Shown here piece after piece: positions 55,390 through 64,000 of a DNA stretch of 64,000 nt (position 1 is its first letter; each line of letters opens with the position of its first letter). Origin of the DNA: Branchiostoma floridae (Eukaryota; Chordata; Leptocardii; Amphioxiformes; Branchiostomatidae); assembly GCF_000003815.2 (NCBI RefSeq), contig NC_049987.1, forward strand, positions 22,249,218 through 22,313,217, written 5' to 3'. Both the position numbers and the translations under genes were made by a program. A model generated the notes under the pieces. It worked only from the letters and a program-made list of their open reading frames with translations. It was not told where the DNA came from and made no database searches.

Positions 55390-57905
55390 CAGACGGCATG
55401 GCCAGGACAAGTGGATTCTGACAGAATCCACTGGCTCGCTGAGAATCTCATACATTCTCACAATTTCAGCCTGGCTGATCAAAGCAAGATAAATCAAAGA
55501 ACAGCAACACTTGAGAAATATCAACAGTCAATCGGAAGTGTAAATAATTGAGGAAATATATGAACGTAATGAAGCATAGAATTCTTAAGCTACTATAAAT
55601 CGTATAACAGACTTAAAATTGGCTGAGATTGGATAGAAGACGGCATGCCCAGGACAAGTGGATTCTGACAGAATCCACTCGCTGAGAATCTCATTCATTC
55701 TCACATTCAGGAGCCTGAAGTGCTTGCCTTTCAGCGTGGTTTATCGCATAAAAAGCAATTCAAAACTGTCTTTTCTTAACAAATCGAAAAAAAGTGTTAT
55801 GAACAAGAGACATACCTTTATGATATATATAACTTTGAAATTCGTAAAGCGATAACCCAGTTAAGAATCAGCAGTCATAAATTGAACATAGAAACAGGCA
55901 GGTATCATAATGTAGCGCCTGACCAAAGGTTTTGCCCATTCTGTCCAAAGCAAATTGAAGATGAATTTCACTTTGTCATGATGTGCAGTAGGTACAATGT
56001 TTCACGTAATGAGCTATTCACTTTCCTCGAATCAAATACAACGGATTTTAAGAGACTCAATGATACAGACAGATTTGATTATATATTCAGATGTAACAAC
56101 TCCCACAATGCTAAAATAGGCAAATATATAAAAGACTGCTTTGTCATAAGAAAAAATGCCGAAACTCATAATTAGCCCCACTCGATTGTAATACAATGTC
56201 AATGATTTAGGCTAGCTCTTATTGTTCTAGAAATTAGGATGCCAATTATTTCATTCTACATTCATAATCTGCATATGTACTAAGTTTGATACTTGTTTTA
56301 GTAATAAGGATGATAAGTCTGTTTCTTCTTTTTTTTGCCATACATTGTACCGTGTACGATCGTTGCGCAATAAAGTTCTTATTATTATCTTATGAAACAA
56401 TTTTTTAAAGCTAACTATAAATCAGAACATTGCATATAAAAGGCTTAGATGTGGCTGGGGTTGGATACAAGACGGCATGCCCAGGACAAGTGGATTCTGA
56501 CGGAATCCTGTCGGTGAGAAGAACCTCATTTAATTTTTATTCTCGCAATCAAGAAACTCATGTGCATTCCTTGCAACGTGGCTGATCAAAGTAAGATACG
56601 AGTAGATCAAGGAACAACATCAACAATTAAGAAATATCAACAGTCAATTGGACGTGTAAATGATTGGGAAAATATATGAAACATAAACTGTTACTACAAA
56701 TTATGAATGTAAATGAATGAGCAATATATAATAGAATAGAATTCTTAAACTAACTATAATAAATCTGAACATGATATAAGCTAACTATAAAGCAGAACAT
56801 GAAGTAAAAGACTTTGAAGTAACTGGGGTTGGATAGATGACGGCATGACCAGGACAAGTGGATTTCTGACGGAATCCACTCGACGAGAAGAACCCCATTC
56901 ATTCTAGCAATCAGCAGCCTCACGCGCCCGCCTTTCAGCCTGGCTGATCAAAGTAAGATATAGCAACAATTACGAAATATCATCGACAGTCGATCTATGG
57001 TGTAAATGATTAAGAAAATATATATGTGAAACATAAAATGTTAAGGCCAACTATAACTCATTAATGTAAATGAATGAGCAATATATGAAACATATATAGG
57101 GTTCTTAAGCTAACTATAATAAATCTGAACATGAAATAAAAGACTTAGAAATTGGCTTGGGTTGGATAGAAGACGACATGGCCATGACAAGAGAATTCTG
57201 ACAGAATCCACTCCGTGATAATCAAATTCATTTTCACAATAAGGAGACTCAATAAGATGGCTGGGGTTGGATATAACATGGCAGAATCCACTCGCTGAGA
57301 AGGAACTCATTCATTCTCGCAATCAACAGCATCACGCGCCTGCCTTTCAGTGTGGCTGATCAAATGTATGCATAGAAGATGGCATGATCAGAACAAGTGA
57401 CAGAATCCACTCGTTGAGAAGAACCTTATTCATTCTCACAATCAGGAGCCTCACGCGCGTGGCTGATCAAAGTAAGATATAGCAACAGCTAAGAAATATC
57501 ATCAGCTGTCAATCCGAAGTGTAGATGATTGAGAAAACATAAATTTTAAGGCTAACTATAAATCGTAAATGTAAATGAATGAGCAATATACGAAACATAG
57601 AATTAATTCGTAAGCTAACTATAAAGCAGAACATGAAGTAAAAGACTTTGAAGTAACTAGGGTTGGACAGATGACGGCATGACAAGGACAAGTGGATTCC
57701 GACAGAATCCACTCGTCGAGAAGAATCTCATTCATTCTCGCAATCAGGAGCCTCACGCGCCTGCTTTTCAGCGTGGCTGATCAAATGCATGCACAGAAGA
57801 TGGCATGTTCAAGACAAGTGACATAATCCACTCACTGAGAAGAATCTCATTCATTCTCGCAATCAGGAACCTCACGCGCCTGCCTTTCAGCGTGGCTGAT
57901 CAAAG
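55390..57905. repeat. Satellite with a conserved hairpin; irregular units
   Basis: At least eight units begin GACGGCATG(G/C)CCAGGACAAG or variants (55,392, 55,639, 56,471, 56,839, 57,172, 57,373, 57,673, 57,800). Spacing is 125-370 bp after indels. Each carries an inverted repeat, GTGGATTCTG-A-CAGAATCCAC in the best copies, then TTCATTCTC, GCCTTTCAGCGTGGCTGATC and CTAACTATAAA. The array is split by a LINE fragment at 55,739-56,395. Confidence 0.9.
55739..56395 (+). pseudogene. LINE 3' fragment (C-terminal ORF end plus 3' UTR)
   Basis: The only clear + strand LINE end. From 55,780 the frame reads IRKAITQLRISSHKLN, GRYHNV, then C-P-F-C...EDEFHFVMMC (a CCHC knuckle), ending at 56,175. This parallels RSAISKIRISAHPLE, GRYKRL and the C785...C803 knuckle of the LINE at 23,979, so it is the same polyprotein region in a diverged relative. 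A frame change near 55,778 separates it from upstream LINE-like residues. The 3' UTR ends GCAATAAAGTTCTTATTATT. Satellite resumes immediately on both sides. Confidence 0.8.
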
Positions 57906-58189
57906 CAGATCAGTGGCACGTGTTCCTGCGCGATGTGACAGAGACCTGCGTCGAGGGACCTGTTCCTGCCGCCTGCACGTTCTTCACATGGCTTCATCCG
58001 TGATGGATTAGCTTGCAACACCCCTATCGGGAGTGAAGCATCACGACGGGTGTGTCAACCTGCACTTAAAGACTGCTGGAGTATCTACTGTTTTGTTTGA
58101 TGTCTTAACGGCCATAAAAAATGGGTCGTAAAGCCGCTGAAGCGTGAAGGATTCTCATCACGTCACGAGGACACGTTTTATTACCTCAC
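57906..58189. other. Junction between two satellites
   Basis: Unassigned. The frame 57,805-58,011 is a satellite shadow. Confidence 0.4.
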
Positions 58190-58940
58190 AGCGCTATCCG
58201 CACATCCCTGTCGGAACATTTCCACTGCGTCACCAAAGGAAAGTGCAACCTTGTAGCCATGCTAATTCCTGTTGGACTATTAAAGTATGTAGGTTACGTT
58301 TTCGGACTGTTGTTGAGATGTTGGGAGGTGCCATAAGGCGGTGGGCTACTTTGAACGTACATATCTATTAGATCTTATGAGATCCCTGTCGGAACATTTC
58401 CACTGCGTCACCGAAGGAAAGTGCAACCTTGTAGCCATGCTAATTCCTGTATGGTGGGCTGTTACTGTATGTAGGTTACGTTTTCGGAGTTATGGAGATG
58501 TTGGGAGATGTCAAAAGGCGGTGGGCTACTTTGAACGTACATAACTATTAGATCTTATAAGATCCCTGTCGGAACATTTCCACTGCGTCACCAAAGGAAA
58601 GGGCAACCTTGTAGCCATGCTAATTCCTGGAGGGCTATTACTGTATGTGGTTACGTTTTCGGACTGCGGATTTGTTGAGATGTTGGGAGGGGTCATAAGC
58701 GGCGGTGGGCTACTTTGGACGTACATATCTATTTTATCTTATGAGATCCCTGTCGGAACATTTCCACTGCGTCACCGAAGGAAAGTACAACCTTGTAGCC
58801 ATGCTAATTCATGGATGGCTATTACTGTATGTAGGTTACGTTTTCTGACTGCGGCTTTGTTGATATGTTGGGAGATAGATGCCACACAGAGCTAGGCTGC
58901 TTTGAACGTACATATCTGTTACATCTTAAAACAAAAATGT
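58190..58940. repeat. Tandem repeat, unit about 180 bp, 4 copies
   Basis: CCCTGTCGGAACATTTCCAC at 58,206, 58,384, 58,564 and 58,748. Each has AACCTTGTAGCCATGCTAAT, TGTAGGTTACGTTTTC and GGGCTACTTTGAACGTACAT. Highly similar copies. Confidence 0.95.
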
Positions 58941-60420
58941 GTTTTCCCTTCTTTTCACCAAGAAAGGGAGCACCTCTTACTTTCGTATTTGCAGTGATGT
59001 AAAACAGTCAGTAAAGACCAACTAGTAAAGATCAGTGTTAAATAAAAAGAATTTAAAACGAGAAAAAAGTTAGACACGAGTTACGTTGTCGTCGTGGTTA
59101 GTTTTCCTGTCCTCTTGTAACATTATGGCAGAAAGGGAAACTTTATATCCATGTTTATCCTTGGTGAGTAATTACAGAATAATCTATTTGGGTTACGATG
59201 CCGGACGGGAGTTTTGTGACGTCGGTAAGATTGTTTGGAGACATCACAAAACTTGACGGTCATTGGAACTTCAGCATTCAAGCGAAACTCAACAAATATC
59301 CATTTAAAGCTCTGGTCATGAAATACTCGTATTTCAGCTGCCCCTTTCCCGGTTTTAATACCTTTAATGTAAGGCAGAAGTCATTAAAATGTACCAATAC
59401 ACGTCACGTAGAAATAAAGCAGAATTAGCCTGATAATTTCAATCGATAAACACCGCAGCATGTTAAAGTACGACGTGGACCAGTTTATTGCACTTCAGCA
59501 TCCTCTGTACATCCCAGTCGGGACGTTACAACTGTTTCATGTCAGAAAGGGAAACTTTGTAGCTATGCTAATTCTTGGTGGGTGATCAGGGTGTAATCTA
59601 TGTAGGTTACAACGTTGGCTTGGGGTGTCGTTAAGTTTGTTTTTAGATATCGCTGGTGTTATAGCCCTTTTGAGCCCTACCAGTGAGGAGAAACTGCTGA
59701 TACTGTACTATGTTAACCAAAAATGTCAACCATCTTCCTTCCGTATTTGCTATTCGGTTGTGGTAAAACAGAATAAAAGAAGCCACATGTAATCAACAAT
59801 AACTTCAAAAGTAAAGAATACTACGTGAAGTTACCACAAATACCAGTGTCATTGCTTTACGGCCTCTTTTAGACATACCAGATGTTGCTGCATGAAAAAA
59901 GTTTATAATACCTAACGGCATATCTCATACTGTCCCAGATATTTTTGTTACAGCTGAAAAACAGGGCTTGAAAAAAATTTCTGCACGCCTACGCATCTCC
60001 AATCCTCGTATCTGCACTAACCTGCACATGCGAGTGCTATTTCTATCCCTGGTTATAACGGCAAAGTGACCCTATAGCCAGGCTGATGTTCGGTGGGGGT
60101 AATTACACGATAATCTATGTAGGTTACGATGTCGGAAGGGAGATTCTGTTAGTCATTAAGATTGTGCAGAGATATGAGAAACTTTGATGCCCCCTTGAAA
60201 ATATAATTCGAGCGAGGCTCGTCAAAAGTAATTGCCTTTTTGCTAATATTTGGTTGGGAAGCTACAAAAGGCTTTGTGTGGGTTACGATGTCGCACAGAA
60301 CCTTTATGTCGTCGTAAGTTTAGAAGGATATCATCTGTCTCGAGGCTCTTTTGAACTTTGCCACTCAAGCGAAACTCAACAAAACTTTATCTACCATTTT
60401 ATAAACCAAAACTATCTTCC
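58941..60420. repeat. Older, diverged part of the same satellite
   Basis: GAAAGGGAAACTTTGTAGC, AATCTATGTAGGTTAC and AAGCGAAACTCAACAAA recur at about 59,135/59,549/60,063, 59,180/59,597/60,113 and 59,281/60,368 with 400-515 bp spacing. Divergence rises away from 58.2-58.9 kb. A small foldback interrupts at 59,963-60,052. Confidence 0.75.
59963..60052. mobile_element. Short foldback (family J)
   Basis: Starts CAGGGCTTGAAAAAAATTTC and ends GCTATTTCTATCCCTGG, inverse of each other. CTGCACTAACCTGCACATGC inside is shared with 62,626-62,650, where the same right end (GGTATTTCGAGCCCTG) occurs. Confidence 0.65.
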
Positions 60421-60554
60421 GCCTCTTTCTTCTGCATTGGTCTTTTGACTCCGAGGCAAAGGTCATCAAAATGCAGTAATGGAAGACACATAAACTCCGA
60501 AAACAGCAGAAGGAAAGCAATAATGCTAGACAATGGTGGCTTTAGCCACTTTAA

Positions 60555-60680
60555 TGGCGTTGATGTGGTTTAACTTGTAACGCGTTGGGATCGGAATCAA
60601 GAGGTTCTGAGTTCGATACCTACCATGCTCTGACGTTGTCCCCTTGAAAGGCACTTTTGGACGACTTTTCATGGCGGTGG
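60555..60680 (+). mobile_element. tRNA-derived SINE head
   Basis: GGGATCGGAATCAAGAGG, then TCTGAGTTCGATACC (B box) and CCCCTTGAAAGGCACTTTT. These match the head at 29,935-29,993 and the GGAAAGGCACTTTA joint of the copy at 30,120-30,415. Confidence 0.7.
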
Positions 60681-60939
60681 AGTGACACCCACCGAGCCTA
60701 TAGTCTCTTTATGCTGCGTACTATTCGAAGCTTCAGCCTTGCCTCTTCGCCGAGGGGAAGATGGAGGCGCCGATCATATCAGTCGAGTCAAGTTACCAGG
60801 CACGATCCGTCACCCCGCGCCCTGCTGGGTCTGTGGGAGCTGGGTAATATCTCATGTCTAAAGACGTTATCCCGCAGGCCACATGAGATATTGGCGAGGG
60901 TCATCCCCGCTACCGACATCACTGCTGTTCGTATTCATG

Positions 60940-62060
60940 CTGCCCTGACCTCCTGTTATGCTGCTGGCCAGAGGTCGGTAGGAAGGGCCCTCAATCTTCG
61001 ATACGAGACGAGAGTGACGATCTGTGATTCATGTTTCTATCTTAGTAGCAAAGGAAACCACACTGTCACAGGAAATATTTATTGATGTGTTAGAAGAAGG
61101 AGAAATGTTCACGCTATCTATTGCAACTTCTCTCTATGATACTTCTGTTATGTTGCTGGTCAGAGGTCGCTATTAAGGGGGCTAAATTTTCGATACGAGA
61201 CGAGAGTGACGATCTTCGTGTTTCTATCTTAATAGCAAATAAAATGCCTTGTGCTTTACACAAGTCCACAAGAAATCTTAACTGATGTGTTAGAGGAAGG
61301 AGAAATATTCACGTTATCTCCCTCATCTTCCCTCTTCGATACTCCGGCCTTTAGACCTGATTCAAAGCCATGAGAAATCTTTATTGATACGAGACGAGAG
61401 TGACGATCTTCCAGTTTTTATCTCAATAGCAAATAATATAAATGCCTTGTGCTTTACACAAGTCAACTGATGTGTTAGAGGGAGGAGAAATATTCACGGT
61501 ATCCCCCTCATCTTCCCTCTACGATACTCCGGCCTGTAGACCTTATCTAAAGCCATGAGAAATCTTTATTGATACGAGAAGAGAGTGACGATGTTCGTGT
61601 TTCTATTCTAATAGCGAAGAAATTTCTTGTGCTTTACATAGAGCGACAGGAAATCTTTAGTGATGTGTTAGAGGAAGGAGTAATATTCAAGTTTTCCCCT
61701 GCATCTTCCCTCTTCGATACTCATGTTTTGCTGCTGGCCAGAGGTCGGTATGAGGGGGGCTCAATCTTCGATACCAGACGAGAGTGACGATTTTCGTGTT
61801 TCTATCTTAATAGCGAAGAAAATGCCTTGTACCTTTATATAAGACCACACTTCCACAGGAAATCTTCATTGATGTGTTAGAGGAAGGAGAAATATTCAGG
61901 TTATTCCCCCTCTTCGATACTCCTGCCTGTGGACCTGATCCAAAGCCATGAGAAATCTTTATTGATACGCCAGAGGAAGGAGAAAAATGCACCCTATCTC
62001 CTGCGTCTTCTGTGTAAGATACCGGCGCATGTAGCTGTATTAAAGCTGATAGGAACGCAA
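60940..62060. repeat. Tandem repeat, unit about 190 bp, about 6 copies
   Basis: GATACGAGACGAGAGTGACG or variants start at 61,000, 61,192, 61,386, 61,571, 61,770 and (as GATACGCCAGAGG) 61,961. Other phrases: GCTGGCCAGAGGTCGGTA, GATGTGTTAGAGGAAGGAG and CAGGAAATCTTTATTGATG. Confidence 0.95.
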
Positions 62061-62176
62061 AGCCGCCGTAAAATGGAGTTCGGGCTTCCACTTCTGAGGT
62101 AATCCCGGGGCGGACAAGGCCGTAACCTGAGGAATAGGATAGTCTCAGGGTCAATGAGCGGCGCGTCTAGAGAGAA

Positions 62177-62396
62177 TACTGTAAATGCAAAAAACTGTCG
62201 CGGTGGTTTAATGTTCGCGGTTTTCGTTGTGGCCCCTTCACCGTTAACTTAAAACCACCGCGAACATTTTCCATGGTAGTAGGAGACTACAGTGCATGGT
62301 GCTACCATGAACTTAAAACCACCGCAAAAAGTACTTTTCCGCTACCGCGAAATTGAATCCCCGCGAACTTAAATACATGTACAGTACTTTTTTCTG
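62177..62396. mobile_element. Palindromic MITE (family A), copy 2
   Basis: TACTGTAAATGCAAAAAAC at the left, TACATGTACAGTA at the right. GTCGCGGTGGTTTAATGTTC and its complement lie inside. CTACCGCGAAATTGAATCC is the reverse of 1346-1365 in copy 1, so the two copies are inverted relative to each other. Confidence 0.85.
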
Positions 62397-62672
62397 CATA
62401 CGTGCACTGGTGCACACATTGGAAATTACCTGCACCGGACAAGTTTTACCTGCACCACTCTAAATTTAGGAAGTATGGATCATACTAAAATTGCTCAGGA
62501 ACCATTCTATTTTTCGTCTATACTTATACTTATCATAGGACATTTATGTGTAAAACCAAGTACATAGACCAGTGCAGGCTAGATGCAGGTAGACACCAGA
62601 AATACCTGCACAGTTCGAATTTTACTTGCACTAACCTGCATATGCAGGTGGTATTTCGAGCCCTGTGTATGA
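62397..62672. mobile_element. Family J element, partial
   Basis: Repeated CCTGCAC phrases on both strands and a right end GCATATGCAGGTGGTATTTC followed by GAGCCCTG, as in the foldback at 59,963. A left end is not clear next to MITE A. Confidence 0.5.
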
Positions 62673-62995
62673 TTCCCGCATAGGGCAGGCTGCACTTTGT
62701 TATCAGCGTTCACGATCAACAGACGTACTTTATAATTTAAGGCAGGGGGCTGTAAATATTAGATATATATGATGGCATATTCTTGCCCTAGGTGTAATTG
62801 TGAGGTAATAATAAGTGATGGAAACAGCGGGCACCTCGTGGTGAAAGCAGCGGGGTGCTGTATTCCGTGATGAATGGGTTTATGAATCCGAGTTTGTTGA
62901 CTTCGAATCCTTTGCTAAACGCCGTAAAAATGAAACACCCAATTTTGCTATGATTAATGCGTGGGCAGGGCCGGTTGTTTTAAACTGTTGGAAAG
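62673..62995. other. No feature recognised
   Basis: Unassigned sequence between the family J end and the last array. Confidence 0.35.
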
Positions 62996-64000
62996 TTTTG
63001 AGAGTGAGATAAAAGTAATAGTTACCAAGATAGATAAGTAATAAAAGTATACGTAGAATGAAATTATGTAATTCTCTCCTGTTAGAACCATCGTATAAAC
63101 TACTGCAGTGAAAATGACAATGTCTCCTACTGCTTTTAAAGCACAGAATTGAAAATTCACTATGAACATTTTATCGTATATTGTCCTAGACCCGCACATA
63201 GAAACCATCAGTTACCAACTTGAAGATAGATAAGTAATAAAAGTACACTTTGAAAAAAGTATAATTCTCTACTGGTAGAGCCATCGTATGAACAACTGCA
63301 GAAAAAAATGGCAATGTCTCACACTGTTTTTAAGGCACAAAATTGAAAATTCATATAAACATTTTGTCTTGATATCGTATATAGCCCTAGACCCGCACAT
63401 AGGAACCATCAGTTACCAACTTGAAGATAGATAAGTAATAAAAGTTCACGTTAAAAACAATATATAATTCTCTACTGGTAGAGCCATCGTATGAACAACT
63501 GCAGTGAAAATGCAGTGGCAATGTCTCTTACTGCTTTTAAAGCACAGAATTGAAAACTCGCTATGAACATTTTGTCTTGATATCGTATATTGACCTAAAA
63601 CCGCACATAGGAACTATCAGTTACCAACTTAAAGATAAGTAATAAAAGTACACGTTAAACAAACATATAATTCTCTCCTGGTAGAACCCTCGTATGAACA
63701 ACTGCAGACAAAATGACAATGTCTCCCACTGCTTTTAAGGCACAGAATTGAAAATTCATATGAACATTTCGTCTTGATATCCTATATTGCCCTAGACCCG
63801 CACATAGGAACCATCTAAAATCTCCTGTACCACTGTGATCAACACAGTTTTGTGTGTGAGATAAAGTAACAGTTACCAAGATAGATAAGTAATAAAAGTA
63901 CACCTTGAAAAAATTATGTAATTCTCTCTGGTAGAACCCCCGCATGAACAACTGTAGACAAAATGACAATGTCTCCTACTGCTTTCAAAGCACAGAATTG
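62996..64000. repeat. Tandem repeat, unit about 200 bp, continues past the window
   Basis: AGATAGATAAGTAATAAAAG occurs at about 63,029, 63,223, 63,424 and 63,877, with a shortened copy near 63,624. Units share GCACAGAATTGAAAA, GACCCGCACATAGGAACCAT and ACAATGTCTC(C/T)(T/C)ACTGC. Minus-strand frames here are shadows. Confidence 0.95.

Noticed and set aside
60657-61085. 142-residue + strand frame
   Set aside because: Begins in a SINE head and ends in the 190-bp satellite; no domain.
61000-61990. CRISPR-like array of regularly spaced repeats
   Set aside because: Whole 190-bp units repeat, including the would-be spacers; this is a eukaryotic satellite with no cas genes.
1-64000. Bacterial or phage-type defence, toxin or biosynthetic system
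   Set aside because: No operon-like runs of genes or ribosome binding sites; the sequence is eukaryotic and dominated by repeats.

Overview
The window looks like a repeat-rich stretch of an invertebrate chordate genome, most likely a lancelet (Branchiostoma). That assignment is inference. It rests on the mix of APE-type LINEs, tRNA-derived SINEs, many foldback/MITE elements and dozens of degenerate tandem arrays, together with spliceosomal-type exons. There is no bacterial gene layout. Most long reading frames are accidental or lie inside repeats.

Host coding sequence is sparse. The one secure exon is at 47.4-47.8 kb (+). It encodes a V-set-type immunoglobulin domain resembling the first Ig domain of the nephrin/Kirrel (IRRE) adhesion family and ends at a phase-1 donor. 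About 12 kb upstream, 35,374-35,440 (+) encodes a compact signal peptide and also ends at a phase-1 donor. An acceptor at 47,477 joins the two in frame. The Ig exon can also be read from its own ATG with its own hydrophobic leader, so two alternative 5' ends are possible. Later exons were not found and presumably lie beyond the window. A CCAAT/TATA-like promoter precedes the 35.3 kb exon, and a possible untranslated first exon lies near 9.6 kb.

Layout. 0-9 kb: short satellites, a palindromic MITE, a CA microsatellite and the end of an RTE-like LINE. 9-12 kb: SINE, possible 5' exon, foldback. 12.3-18.0 kb: one large degenerate satellite with higher-order structure. 18-23.7 kb: foldbacks, SINE, pogo/Tigger-like MITE. 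23.85-26.77 kb (-): the largest reading frame, a 5'-truncated LINE with intact reverse transcriptase. 27.7-32 kb: small arrays and SINEs. 31.7-36 kb: three related GC-rich foldbacks and the signal-peptide exon. 36.2-36.55 kb: LINE tail ending in telomere-type repeats. 37-47 kb (putative intron 1): arrays, a hAT-like MITE and candidate enhancers. 48-64 kb: more arrays, a palindrome, and a LINE 3' fragment nested in a hairpin-bearing satellite.

Two patterns recur. Many unrelated tandem arrays have units of about 150-245 bp, close to nucleosome-repeat length. Nearly all recognisable LINE 3' ends lie on the minus strand, antisense to the predicted Ig gene.
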